Assembly (NCBI GenBank): GCA_006538405.1
Contig: BJKQ01000001.1
Span: 744,001-808,000 of the forward strand
Length of the DNA: 64,000 bases
Source: Hansfordia pulvinata
Taxonomy: Eukaryota; Ascomycota; Sordariomycetes; Xylariales
Reading direction: 5' to 3'
Numbering within the stretch: the first letter of the stretch is position 1; every line of letters starts with the position of its first letter. This document shows, one piece after another, positions 22,556-34,793 of this stretch. The notes below the pieces were generated by a model that was given only the letters and a program-made list of their open reading frames with translations, did no database searches and was not told the origin of the DNA. Made by a program: the position numbers and the translations under genes.

Positions 22556-25500
22556 GTTTGCGAGAGTGGGATGGGAACGAGGCAGGCGTAGGCAAGCAGG
22601 TCGTGATTGGTGTGTGGCGGGAGAGGAACCGAGAACGAGGCTATCACGGCACAAGGACGACTGAGGGGCGGACTGAGGGGAAGCTCGAACAGGCGGTGAT
22701 GTTTGGGAGGTAGGTGTTTCTACGATGACCTATGTACGTCGAGCGGGCGGCGAAGGTGGGGCAGAGCTTGCCCCGGGTCGCAACAGCCCACTTGCATCTT
22801 CCACGGCACCAGCTAACAGTGGAAGCAGTTCCGAGCATCGGTCGACTGCAGTACCTACCATAGAGCAGGTATCAGCAACCAAAACGTAGGTACCCGAGAG
22901 GTAACGCTCGGCCAGCGTTTGCTCCGAGCTGTGAAATTTCTTAGAATTTCACCACTCGTATGGACCCATCATGTCTGCCCCCATGTATGTCAAGAATGGA
23001 CTACGAATAGGCCGTTGAAGCTGAGGACGCCTCGATTCCGCACCGGACCTCGTTTGCACGTTGGAGGTACCAGGCACTACCGTACTGATCATTTCATCCA
23101 CGGATGGCCCTGGCGGCAAGCTTAGGCCGGCCCTGGAGCTCTCGGGGTACCACCCAAAGTTAGCCCAGGCGATCAATGGTGGGGTAGACTTCAGCGGGCG
23201 GCTCGCCACCTCGCGTCCAGCTGAGGTGGGCGCCAGACAGGATGGAATGAGGGGAGTCTGGAAGCTGGCGGCTGGCTCTGGGTATCTGGCAGCTGCGGGG
23301 TCTCGACGGCCCCGCCGTAGGTCTCCGCGGCTACTTCAGGACAGCTTTCAAAGTGCCGCTTCGCCACTGTGAGGATCTGGTGCCTGGAAGGAGTAGGAGT
23401 AGCACGAGTACCCAACCATCACCTAGGTACCGGTTTGTGGCTCTGAAGTCGGGCGGACGACCTGCAAGACGCCCTTCCAAACTGACCTGCAGTGTCCAAG
23501 AGCCTGCCATATACGAGAGTCGTTATCGATTTCTTGACGCCTGCGACAACGCAAGGCTTTCTCAGCCGTGCTCACGGGAGCCAATCGTTGCTTGCGACTG
23601 TCTCGCTCCAAAACATGATGCACATGCGTCGCACGTGCGATGAGAACCTGCCTGGCATAACTCTTGTACATGCAGCTACGCATCAAGGAGACACGGATTA
23701 GGTACTGAGGAGGAAGCCCGTGGGCATGGGCAGCTCTGAAACTACCCCCGTGCCGAGAGGGAGAGGGGCCATTTCGGGGTAGATATGCTGCCATCTTGCC
23801 CACACGGTGAATCTCGGCAGCAGACCCCCAGGCGTGAAGATGCGGTGTGCAGCAGAAGCACTCGCACCTGATCGGCGCAGTGCGCAAGTCGTGCGGCACG
23901 CAAGGTTTCTCAACTACCACGTACTCTACTTGAGGTATCTGCAAGCAAGCGACAGGGAAGGATGCGGTTTCGTGAAAGACTGACCGAGTGCTGACGGACA
24001 CCGACTGACCGCTCGCAGCGAGTGCCGCCGGTACCGCCAACGCCTTCCCCTATTTGACATGACGAGCCTGGCGGGCCATCCGGCCCCCTCCATTCTTGCT
24101 TGGGCTCGAGGCGAAAGAAGGGAGGAGGGGTTAAGGAGGAGATGACTGTTTTGGATGAAACTGATGATGGCCGCCCTTGGTGCGCCTCTGCAGCTATCCG
24201 GCTTTGGGTAGCGGTTCACGAGCTCAGCATTCTTCAATCTTCGGAAAAGCCCTTGTCGGATCATCCCGGCCGAGACCAACAGAACCAACAGCATCAATTC
24301 CGAGCAATCTGTCCGGCTGGGCCACTCGTTATTGAGCAGACAAGGACAGTGCGAACTTCTGCTCGTATGAGCAGTCCACAGGCTGAAAACACTGTCCCAG
24401 TGGCTTGAGCCTGACAGCCGGTCTCTTCACAGCATGGATCCCTTGGGTGTACGGAGTACATGTACTGGAACTTGTCAGAAGCGAAGCTTCTGATCAAGTA
24501 AAAGTCAAGTCGATACCTCTGGTACATAGTAGGCTGCGGTACGGCACCGATGGGAGTCTGACCGGCATAATTTTATCCACGATGATAAGGTCATGTTTCC
24601 GATCGAATGGCCTGTATTCGTGCAAGTTGCTGGACTGGTGTGTACTGATGTCTATGGTCTGTGCAGGCACATGGGCACATGGGCAGCTGGAGAACATTGA
24701 ACGGCACCAGCTGCGCTGGTGCGGTCTGTACCTAACCCAGCGCCAACTGCACAGCTCATCAGTGCAGGACGCCGATCGGGCCTCCGAGACTCATAGCGCC
24801 GCTACTCGTAGAATACTGCACTACGAGTACAAGTACTCCCACCGGGAGACCAACTCCGTAGACCATTCGACACTTGGGCAATATTGGGGGCGACTCTAAC
24901 AGATTTCTTAGGTACCTGTACTCTCGTAATGGCCGAAGCGGCGTACAGTGATGGCAGATAGGTCGGAGTGGTGGCAAGCCGACCCCGCCTGTTGAAGGCG
25001 TCAATAACGAGCTTGGCACGCTTCATTGGCCAGATTGGGTCTCTGTGGGCCCTTCTCAGTCTTAGTCGGCTTGATCCCACAAGCAATTTCCAGTCGCGTA
25101 CAGGACGAGTACGAGCAGTCGTTCTTGTGCAATACATTTGATCAATGTGCTCCAGTAATGAGCGACGACTTATTTATGTACGGCTGGATTTCCCGAAATA
25201 AGCGGTTCGAGGTTGCGGGGCAGACCGTGCGCCTACGAGGTGCGAGCCCGACGAGCCCTCGCAGAGCAGAGGTTGATTGATACCGCAAGTTCGCGTCAGC
25301 ATCGACAGGGGTAAGTCCATGAAAAGCCGGTAGTGCCAGCGCACACCGACGCGACGTGACGAGCGCGTAAAGTCCATGTCTGCACGCCTACCTCCCCTCT
25401 ACATCTTGCGATTTTTGACCGTGCTGTTGCCGTCGCCGCAGCCAATGCTGGCACCCTGGCTCTTTCTTCCAGTAAGTACCCAGACAAAACATACTTCTTT

Positions 25501-26574
25501 GACTTCAGTAGACGTAAATCAGGTTGCTTGTGAAGGGCTCAATAGTCCTGACGAGTACAAGCAGGGAGCTCTTCTACTGCCACCTGCAGCTACACGTCGT
25601 GTACGAGCACATCGTCGTACTGGTGGAAGGGCGGGCGTGTGTCGTGGGCAAATGGGGTTACTTCCCGGCTCATCTCCGTTCCGGACCGTAACCAGCGGCA
25701 AAGGGTCCGCCCAGGTGTGCCAGGTCATATCTACCACCGTTATTAGACCGTTTAGGATGGCCAACGCCCAGAAAGGCCAGAGTGCTAGAGGCGGGCTCCC
25801 AGTCGAGACTAGACCGCTCCAGCTGGTCACCCATATCGTCTTCCTGGTACCCAACCGTGGGTTGTCTTTGGCCGTCAGGGTACGAAGTACAACCTGGGAA
25901 GACTACTACGAGTAGACGCGCGCGACCCGGGCGTGCCAGGGGCGGAGGTGGCCGCCTGGTGTGTGTGGCCTTCCCCAGTCCCGTTCTGCGTCCCGTCCCA
26001 GCAGTGCCAGCCCACCTCCGCGTTCGCACATCGAGTCCACCCGACGTCCACGTTGGGACCACGTCCACCCGGTCCACTACCACGTATCCCCCCCCCATCC
26101 CTACCACCACCGTGAGGTACGAGTACATGCGCCAGTACTGATGAGGTGCCCATCCCTGGACTGGCCCAATCAGGCAAGGCCGTGTCGGCCACCCTGAGCG
26201 GTACCTGGGTACCTGCCCTCTCCCTCTATTGGCCCTCGCTGGCGCCCGCGCCCGCCGCTTCTCGTCCCCATCAGGTACCCCTAGCACCAGTCCAGTCCCA
26301 TCCCCATTCCACCGTCCCACGCGATCCTCCATGTATCCCTTCTCGTCTGGCCCCAGCCCGTCCATCTACTGTTAATTACCCGCAATCTCTGATCTGAAGT
26401 ATTTTCTTTTCCACTCTCATCGTCGCATTCCTCCGTTCCAACCGTCTTCGCGCCCAGGTGTCTGAGCCGAGTCAAGTCGAGTCGAGTCGCCGCCGCCGCA
26501 GCCGCTGCCCCCGTCACTGTTGTTGTCGAGGCTCCCGTCGCCGCCGCCGTCGTTGTCGTCGTCGTCACCTCGTC

Positions 26575-26606
26575 GCATCGCAACCCATCGCATCGCATCG
26601 CATCGC
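26575..26606. repeat. CATCG pentanucleotide repeat
   Basis: Four to six CATCG units in the pyrimidine-rich stretch upstream of the Bqt4-like gene. Non-coding on present evidence. Confidence 0.75.
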
Positions 26607-26839
26607 ATCTTTCAGCTGGTCGGTCGCCCGCACAACGGTTGCGCAACGGCTCGTGCTTCTTCCGCGTCTTCCAACGGACCCCTGCTGTCCCTTTTTCTCC
26701 TTCCAGTACCCCTTCCTTCCCTGTCACGCACATACCTGCCTGACCCTTGCCTTTACTTCACTCTACTTTTAATTGTTCGCGCCTTCCCACCCTCGTCCTC
26801 TGCTCTCGTCTCTATTTCTCTCCTCACCCCCTCAATACC

Positions 26840-26849
26840 TTATATATAT
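26840..26849 (+). promoter_or_regulatory. TATA-like element upstream of the Bqt4-like gene
   Basis: The sequence ttatatatat stands alone in a GC- and pyrimidine-rich region about 400 bases before the start codon. A leader of that length is possible in filamentous fungi. The assignment rests on the motif alone. Confidence 0.35.
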
Positions 26850-27250
26850 CGCCGTCTCTGGCATCGACAAGTGAGTTGCGGACTTTTGCGCCACCCCTCG
26901 ACGCGCCCCGGCCTGCCGTGCTCCCGGTTTCGAGCATCCCCATCGCGCCGCGAATCGCTTCCGGTCGACGTGGACCCTCGGAATTGCATTTGTGCGCGCG
27001 CACGCGCCTGCGCGTCTCGACGTGCACCACGCGAATCGCCCTGCTGACCCGGCCCGGCCCCCTGCAGCCACAGTCTCTCACCATTGGATCTGCCGGCTGT
27101 AGTTCGCTCAGATCCCTTGTTCACCGACGCGTTACAAATTGACGCGCCTCTTGCCCTCGACGGCCCCGCGACTGCCTGACGGACGTCGCGACACCATCAG
27201 AACACATTCCAAACGTCATCTCCGCCCGCTCTCCATTCCCATCGCTCATA

Positions 27251-28643
27251 ATGGCGGAACCTCGTGGTCTTCCCGCTAAGCATAACCCTCTGATGACGGA
27301 GGATGCCCCCCAATGTACTTGCGCAACCCATCTTCGGCTTACTTGGGAGCACCGCTAACTTCTTGCTAGACCATGACTTGGTTTCCCGGCGCCGCCTCGG
27401 CCAGACGCAGCTGACTCCTAAAATGGTCGCTGCCAACGGCCAGGGCGAAGTTGATCCCGAGGCACTCGGTGTTTTCGACTACGCCCACCTGCGGGCTCCT
27501 CTGCCCAAGGGTATCACCTCGGGCATCTTCAAGTCGTCGCCCAACTCGTACTTCCTAATGCGCCGCAGCCAGGACGGCTATGTTTCTGCCACTGGCATGT
27601 TCAAGGCGACTTTCCCCTACGCGGCTGCGATCGAGGAGGAGAACGAGCGGAAGTACATCAAGTCCCTCGAGACTACGAGCCACGAGGAGACGGCAGGCAA
27701 CGTTTGGATTCCCCCGGAGCAGGCCCTGCAGCTCGCCGAGGAATACAAGATCACCCCTTGGATCCATGCGCTTCTCGACCCGGCCGAAATCGCCACAACC
27801 AATCCTGGCCCCGACAGCCCTCCCAAGCGCATCGCAGCGCCGCCTCGGTTCGAGGTCCACACGCTGGTTCAGCCCCTGCTGGCACCTCCTACCCCGTCCT
27901 CCATTCCTCGAAGCACTCGCGGCCGTCGCTCTGCCAGTCCCGCCAAGAAGCGCCCAATTGCCTCGCCTAGAAAGCGCGCCACCAAGGCGTCTTCGGTTGC
28001 GTCGCAGTCTTCCAATGCCACCGAGGTGCCTCCCGTCAAAGAAGACGCAGAATCTAAGGAGTCCAAGGCGAATGGTATCCAGGAAGAACCAGCCGCGGCT
28101 GTCGCCACGGAGGAGGTGGCCATCAAGACAATCGAAAAGGAGCCGGCTATCGTTCTGGCGCCCGCCGAGGAGCAACCCAAAGTCCACATCAAGGTCGACC
28201 AGGATGTTGCTAAGGACAGTGGCATTGAGACGACCCACACCTTTGTTGGCGTGGAGCTTCCGGTATCCGAGCAGCCATCCCCCGAGGATGCCAAGCGCAT
28301 GATTGAGGAGGCCAAGAAGATGGTCGAGGCAGCAAATGAAGCCAATGCTAAGGAGGGTATAACCGAGACGAAGGGCAAGCGAAAGGCGGACGAGATGGCC
28401 GTCGGCGACGAGGAGGAAGAGGCTCAAAAAGACCAGGCTTCCGAGGAGCCGAGAAGCAAGAGAGTCAAGACGGAGGTTCAACTGAGGAAGGAACGCGTGC
28501 GCAACCGAGCTTTGATGGGTATCAGCGCCACTCTGGCTGTCGGGTAAGTTAACACCACCGTACCGTCGTGTTCCGTGAAGGCCCCCTTTTACTAACAAAT
28601 CCATGCCAGTGCCCTGATCCCGTACGTTATGGGCGTATTCTAG
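27251..28643 (+). CDS. Bqt4-like inner nuclear membrane protein with an APSES/KilA-N-type domain
   Basis: Three exons: 27251-27314, 27370-28543 and 28610-28643, with introns of 55 and 66 bases, both with CTAAC or ACTAAC branch sites. The product is 423 residues, close to fission-yeast Bqt4. The N-terminus [14 protein letters not shown] leads into an APSES/KilA-N-type fold at about 50-150, with [20 protein letters not shown] and a later [16 protein letters not shown] long basic and acidic disordered linker follows, containing an [14 protein letters not shown] patch and KRKADE as possible nuclear signals. A single hydrophobic C-terminal helix is completed only by the last 34-base exon ([18 protein letters not shown]). 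Bqt4 anchors telomeres and other nuclear proteins at the inner nuclear membrane. Using the 27303 frame without the first intron would lose the true N-terminus. Confidence 0.87.
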
Positions 28644-30165
28644 ATCTTTTTATTGTGCCCGAGGTGTCACTGCCGGAATGCGAATTCCGGTGGCGGGAAA
28701 GCTTTGGGATCAAGTAGAAAATTTTTGGGAATGGCGTCGACTTTTTTCAGAGTTTGCTAGGAAATCCATGGAGCCGCGTTGTCTGCGTTTTGCCTTTACA
28801 TACCCCCCCTGCCCTACAGATGCAAGTTGGACATTCAAGCCCAACTGACATCTTTCTGTTTTTGTTTCTCCCCATGCAGTCTGCCACGCGCATGTGGCCT
28901 GACGAGAAGCCCTTCCCAGTGTATACAATTGTCCCCCAATTTCGCACCTGATTGAAGAAGTGGGCTTGCGTCGTGATAGGTGATGGACGTTGGCAATCAA
29001 AGATACCACTCGTTGAGTTGAGAACCGATCATGGGGTTTTCTCGTAGCTTGTCGCGCCGGGTGACGTGACGGTGACGACCACACGAGCTGTGATAGCAGC
29101 TCCAAACGATCCGCGGGGCTGTTGAAGCGGGCCACTGGACCTTGTCTCAGTTCATCTCAGACCAGTGCCGCGACCAGTCGACGGCCAGGCCAGGTCAAAC
29201 CATTTCCCAAGACCGGGCGCACGTTACGCTGCAAAGGCGGGCCAAACTCGCGCGTGCTTTGTCCAGGCCGCTCTCCCCTGCTTTCCGGATTCTTTCTCGA
29301 GGGTCTAGATCGCACGGAATCGTCGACGCTGGTTGGCGGCCAGATACGCACCCCCTCCCTCCCCCTTTGGATCCGGCGCCGTATGCCCACCTCACCCAAC
29401 CTCACCTCACCTCACCTGCTCATCTACGAGTACCCCCGCGGCGCCAAGGCATCCCCAGGCTCGACCGAAAGCGGGAAGCCGAAAGACGCCTAGGCGGCAC
29501 CCGGAGTCTGGGTCGCAACCCGGGGCCATGTCTCATCCTGGCGCCCTTTCATGGGGATCTGGATGGGGCCACTGGGGTGCTGCAATGCCACCCTCTCTGC
29601 CTCCATACGTACACACACGCGCGGACACACACACACACACAGGGAATCAGCAGTACGGCTTGGTAACAACAACGGCGGGCGCCGGCACGGATACTGTGGA
29701 GGAAAATGGCTGGAACGGTCGTATTACATGAATTCGTCGTCCATCCGGAATCGCTAAGATGCCGGGGCATCAGGTCCTGCCTTTGCCTTGGCGTTATCTG
29801 TGCTTGTGAGGTAGATGCTGGTCTATTATATAAACATAGTCTGCCACCCCGCACCCCGCATCGCTCTTGCCTCAGTCTAGTTTGGCTCGTGCCTGCCTTC
29901 CCCAGACCGATCCAAGCCGCCCCTTCCACTCCTGAGACGCTGGCATTTAGTCATTACAGGCACCAAACGGGCAGTCGTAGATCCATCGCTGAACCTGCAA
30001 TATCCGAGCCCGACCTCGTCGCCTCCCCCCTCCCTTCTCCCGCCTCGTCCCAATTTCGACTTCTGCCCACCCCAGCAGTAGCAGAGAGACGCCGTCGTGG
30101 ACCGGCGACCACATAGAAACCTCACCACCACTTTTCTCGTCACTCAACTGCATCAAGCCACCGCC
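28644..30165. other. Intergenic region and 5' region of 3-hydroxyisobutyrate dehydrogenase
   Basis: Holds a TACGAGTA copy at 29425, short CCTCA tandem units (29393-29416), an AC run (29625-29641) and a TATA element at about 29825. No gene recognised. Confidence 0.6.
29825..29833 (+). promoter_or_regulatory. TATA box candidate for the 3-hydroxyisobutyrate dehydrogenase gene
   Basis: The sequence ttatataaa lies about 335 bases before the start codon and is followed by a C- and T-rich stretch, as is common around fungal transcription starts. Confidence 0.4.
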
Positions 30166-31384
30166 ATGAAGGCCTTCAACACCACAGGCCGCATGCTGCG
30201 CGCCGCTGCCCACTCCCGCGCCTTCTCCACCTCCCCCCGGCGCCTCGACAATTATGGCTTCATCGGCCTGGGCCAGATGGTCCGTCACCCGTTACCTCCT
30301 ATCGCTTCCATCTCGTTGAGATGTGCCCTTTTGAGTATGAGCCACAGCATTGAAAAAGAGGCTGACAAGATTTGTGCGCCGAATCACGCAGGGCTACCAA
30401 ATGGCAAAGAACCTACAAGCAAAGCTGTCCACCAGGGACACGCTGCGCGTCTACGATATCCACACCCCGGCCATGAAGCAGTTCGCTGACGAGGCCACGA
30501 CTCAGCGCATCGGCGGCGCCGCTATCGAACTCGCCAAGACGGCCCGCGACGCCGCCAACTCCGCCGTACGGCTTACCTGTCTTTCCCATGTTTCCCACTC
30601 GTCACCAGAGTTGCATCCCGTAGATCTGCGTGCTGACATGCCTGCCCCCTCTTGCTAGGACACGGTCATCACGGTGCTGCCCGAGCCCAAACACGTCCGC
30701 TCTGTCTTCGAGGGCATGCTGGCGGCCGACCTGCATCGCCGGGACCGCCTGTACATCGACTGCTCTACCATCGACCCCATGACGTCGCGCCAGGTAGCCC
30801 AGATGGTTGCCGACGCCGACCAGGGCATCTTTGTTGACGCCCCCATGTCCGGCGGTGTCGTCGGCGCCCGCGCCGCCACTCTGACCTTCATGCTCGGTGC
30901 CCCAGTTGCCGTTGTTCCCCGGGCCGAGGCCGTCTTGCGCCACCTCGGGAAAAACGTCTTGCACTGCGGACCTCAGGGCACCGGCCTGAGCGCCAAACTG
31001 GCCAATAACTACCTGCTAGCCCTCAACAATATTGCCACTGCTGAGGCCATGAATCTCGGCATCCGCTGGGGTCTGGACCCGCGAGTTCTCGCCAACGTCA
31101 TCAATACGTCAACCGGCCGCTGCTGGCCCAGCGAGGCCAACAACCCCGTCAAAGGAGTCAGCGAGGGGGCACCCGCGGGGCGCAACTACACGGGCGGCTT
31201 CGGTATCGGCCTGATGAAGAAGGATCTGCGCCTTGCCATCACCGCCGCCGTCGAGGCCGACGCCCACATTGAGCTCGGAGGCCGCGCTGTTGAGGTCTAC
31301 GACAAGGCCGAGCAGCGCGATGATTGCCAGGGACGCGACTTTTCCGTCATCTACCGTTACATTGGTGGCATCGAGCAACAATAG
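30166..31384 (+). CDS. 3-hydroxyisobutyrate dehydrogenase, mitochondrial
   Basis: Exons 30166-30279, 30392-30565 and 30659-31384 give 337 residues. The enzyme oxidises 3-hydroxyisobutyrate to methylmalonate semialdehyde with NAD in valine catabolism. Residues 1-27 are a basic presequence (MLRAAAHSRAFSTSPRRL). The Rossmann motif GFIGLGQMGYQMAKNL is split by the first intron. The substrate motif DAPMSGGVVGARAATLTFM and the catalytic-lysine segment GTGLSAKLANNYLLALNN are intact, and the C-terminal phrase GLMKKDLRLA is typical. Intron 1 (112 bases) has a non-consensus GTCCGT donor but a good CTGAC branch site and GCAG acceptor. Intron 2 (93 bases) begins GTACGG. All exon junctions are phase 0. 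Confidence 0.95.
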
Positions 31385-32183
31385 GCGCGTAGCACCGCTG
31401 ACTCGTAGCGCTGCGGAAGTGGTATCGCGATGGTACCGATGACCAGTCTGTGCCTCGTGTCTCTCTTCTAGTCTTCGTGGTCTGTCCGACGTGCGCGTTA
31501 GTGGCATGCCTTTCATATATCCCATCTTGCTGGCTGTACCTTGGTGTTGGTATTGGTTGTTTTTTTGACGGTGGCTCTGCCTTACTTGGTTTATGATAAA
31601 CGCCCGATTCTGGGGATTTCTCCCTGTTTTGTCACTGTTTCTGGCCCTCCTTATCCCGGCGTTGTATTGTTCCACGAATACTTGGGACATTTTGTTTCTT
31701 TCTTGTTTCCGTGTAGACTTTCACGGCTGACTGGATCTGAGACCGGACTAACATTATCTGCATAATCGAACAATGGCTTAAACGAACCACTATAAGTACA
31801 TTGAACACGGTGTGCGTCTGTAACATGAATGTGCGGAGTATACGGAGACACGGAAGCTGTTGTTTAACCAGTTGCGTAACACTGACAGAATGGATCCACA
31901 TAAATACTTTTCAGATGTTGAGGCTCGTGCAAGTCCAGTGCTCACAGCCGACGAGGACTTGCCTGTACCTGTCACGAGCAGACTCTTGGTGTATGTGTGT
32001 GGGCATGGACACAAGATGTCCCATGGCCAGCGCGAAGTTCAGAGATGCGATTGCTTATCAGCATCAGTGCCTACGCCCTCACTATACTGCAAAGTTGAGA
32101 TGCACACACAGCGCTGACTTCACGAAAATCACATTAAAACGTAATCGTCTTTCATTCAACCCTGATTTCTAGAATGCTCGGCC
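31385..32183. other. Intergenic region between convergent genes
   Basis: 800 bases, comparatively AT-rich, holding the 3' untranslated regions of the dehydrogenase and AP-3 beta genes. No other feature seen. Confidence 0.6.
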
Positions 32184-34793
32184 CTACGATTGGAGGAATC
32201 CTTCGAGCTCGTCGGCACTTTCATCCTCGCTTTCGTCTTCTTCGTCCTCGTCTTCATCTTCATCCTCTTCATCATCATCATCCTCTTCGCTTTCATCGTC
32301 CTCGTCCTCTTCCTCGCTGCTGCTCTCGTCTTCCTCGACATCCCCAGCCGGTTGGGAAGAAACGTTTGCTTTGGGCCGAGCCAGCTGCGCAGCCGCGGTG
32401 CCGTCATCCTCGGCCAGCCAATCGTCGAGCGTTTTGGCCCCCGTGCCTGCGTGGTTGTCCACAGCGGCTACACTCTTGCTCTGCATGCTCATGTTGGAGT
32501 CGCGCCTCTCGTCACCATAACCCATCTTAGCGGTCAAGGCGGAGACGGCGGGGCTCCGGTCTTCTGCGTTATTGCGAAGCGAAGGGTCCGGCTCGCTACC
32601 TTCGGCCACCCAGTCCGGTAAGGATTCATAGCCGCGGAGTCCGTGAGGCCCAGCCTTAGCACCCCCACTGCCACCCCAAGAACGAGAGCAGACGAGCCAA
32701 GCAGATAGCCACGGCGGGTTTCGGAAGGGCTGGGTGCGTGTGGTGCAGGCTTGGGCGCAAGCAGCATGAGGGTCGCCAGTTGAGGCACTCCGAGGAGCGA
32801 GCGGTACAAACGCGCCCGGTCCCTAAGGTCATACGAGGTGTCGTATCGCACCAGCTGTAACACATAGTCCCAGAGTCGAGCGATAGGGTGGTTTCCGGGT
32901 GACGGAGATACTGCTGGCGCGTCAAAGTCGTTTCCAGTCTCGTCCGCTCCTTTGTCTGTCTGCTGTTCCTGTGTTTTCTGTTCACGCTCTTCATTTTCCC
33001 GATTTATGTGGTGCAAGTACACCTTGGCAGCCAGCAAGACGATCTGCTGCTTAGCGACTTCGGCTTCGTCGGAGAAGGCACGTAGGAGGATACGTAGAAC
33101 ATCGGCGGCTATGTTGTCAGCGCCGTTCAATCCAGAAAACTCCCCAACGAGCCAAACAATCGTAGCACGTGCGTGCGGATCAGTGGCCGAGTCGAGGTTT
33201 TTGGCGAGGCGAACAACGGTGCCCACATGATCGTCAGGAGCCTGCTGTATGAGATGGCGAATCACAGTGAGCGACTCGGCAGCCAATGTGCCGTCGAGGC
33301 TGGTTATTTGGCTAAGAAGAAGGCGGAGGCACCGTGGAGCAGTCGAGGGGTCAGCCTGGGCGCACCGCCCAATCGCGCGCACCGCCTCCCTCACCAGCGC
33401 TTTGTCAGTGCCGCTGGAGAAATGCTCCAGCTCATTGAGGATCAGACTTTTCGTGTGCAAAGGGCTGTGAGGAAATATGAGTGTCAAAACCTCGAGTTTC
33501 AGCTCCCACACCGGGGCCGAGTCTGTGGAGCGAACAAGAAAGTGCGAGGCATATCTTGCAAATGATTCAGGCTGGGCCAGACAGACAGATACAATATTGT
33601 AGAGGGCAACTTGCTGAATGTCCTGGGCGCCACGTAGAAGAGCCACTAGCGGGCCAACGGCAGCTTTGACATAGTCAGGGGTGCCGATCTCGCTGTAGCA
33701 GCGAGCCACGGCTATGACGACGCCCGAATTACGGCTCTGTAGGAGAGGTTTTATTGCGTTGAGGTAAAGAACAAGATCGGGATCCAGCACAACAACCTGC
33801 TCGGCGGCCATGGAGCTGGGAGTTGAGTTGTCGCCGTAGAAGTCTTGCAAGTCGGTCGTAGGGGGACTCGTGCCCTTGCTCGTAGCAGGTTTCGTCCGCC
33901 TGGGGAAGCACTTGCGAGCGTAGAAGGTCATCATGCGCATGGTGGCGAGCTGGCTCCACTCGTCCATGTCGACAATCTTACTGACGAGGCCGCGGTAGTG
34001 CTTGTGTATGAGATCGAGGCGGTCGGGGCAGATGTCGTTGAAGGCGGAGACGGCAGCGCCGGCGACAAAGTATTGGCGGTCAGCAATAAGGGTGGCAAGG
34101 CAGTCGAGCAGCTGGGGCAGGGTCTGGGGCTCCAGGCGATAGCATTTGGGAATGGCGAGGGCGGCGGCTTTGCGGACGTGGGGAGACATGTCGGCGACAC
34201 CCTTCTTTATGGCGAGCGAGACGATTTGGCTGATGACGGGAACGCGAATGCCGGACATGGTGCGCAGAGCGAGGGCGCGGACGTGGGGGTTCGTGTCGGA
34301 AAGGGACTTTTGGATGGTGTTAATGGACAGCAAGGCCATATCGGGCTCCTGCTCGGCATGGTGGATGAGATAGATGTAGACGAGCTTCTTGATTTCGAGG
34401 CTCGGGGAGGCGACATTCTTGACGATGGAAGAGAAGAAGGGGAGGGTTTTCTGCTGGCGGTACATCATCTGTGGAGGGCTATCAGTACGTGCCGAGATGG
34501 GAGGCGGGAGGCGGGAGGCGCTTGACGTACCGAGATGACTCGCCTCAGGCCCTCGAGGACCTCGCGTTCATTGCGGCTGTCGAGCAGCTTCTTGAGCTGG
34601 GCGGTAGGCAGGGAGCGCGTTGATGCACTGCCACGTGCGGAGCGGGCGGCCTGGGCGGCATCGAGGGTGAGTTCGCGAGCTGGTGTGGGCGGGCGAGGCG
34701 ACAAGATCAGTCGGAGCACGAGGGCGACGGCGCAGTGGGGAGGCGTCGCTTACCGTTCTCAAGAAGAGTCGAGATCCTCGAGATGGACTCCAT
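32184..34793 (-). CDS. apl6: AP-3 adaptor complex beta subunit, interrupted by an apparent single-base frameshift
   Basis: Exons 34793-34754, 34679-34531 and 34468-32184, with introns of 74 and 62 bases, joined in phase. The product is the large beta subunit of AP-3, the coat that carries cargo from Golgi or endosome to the vacuole. It starts MESISRISTLLEN. The adaptin trunk is clear: REVLEGLRRVIS, LEIKKLVYIYLIHHAEQEPD, SDTNPHVRALALRTMSGI, SPHVRKAAALAIPK. Near residue 665 the frame breaks at a run of four G on the coding strand (plus 32674-32677). As read, the frame runs another 47 codons and stops at 32534. One extra G would restore a path through GLRGYESLPDWVAEGSEPDP to an acidic Ser/Glu/Asp tail ending at 32184, about 825 residues. 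No intron fits, since the only GT..AG span there is 20 bases. Either an assembly indel or a truncating mutation. Confidence 0.88.

Larger units (their letters stand above)
22556..27250. other. 4.7 kb region without a recognised gene, including the Bqt4 upstream region
   Basis: No frame carries a recognisable domain. Motif copies occur at 24803, 24822, 25907 and 26118. The last 600 bases before 27251 are strongly pyrimidine-rich, with CATCG pentamers (about 26575-26605) and a TATA-like element at 26840. They are best read as promoter and long leader of the downstream gene. A GTGAGT at 26872 could start an intron in the leader, but I could not fix its acceptor. Confidence 0.55.

Noticed and set aside
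25670..26365. 231-codon minus-strand frame
   Set aside because: Gly/Arg/Trp-rich composition typical of chance frames in GC-rich DNA, overlapped by plus-strand frames of similar quality.
27555..28604. 349-codon minus-strand frame opposite the Bqt4-like gene
   Set aside because: Shadow frame rich in Leu, Gly and Arg. The plus strand has domain, splice sites and anchor.
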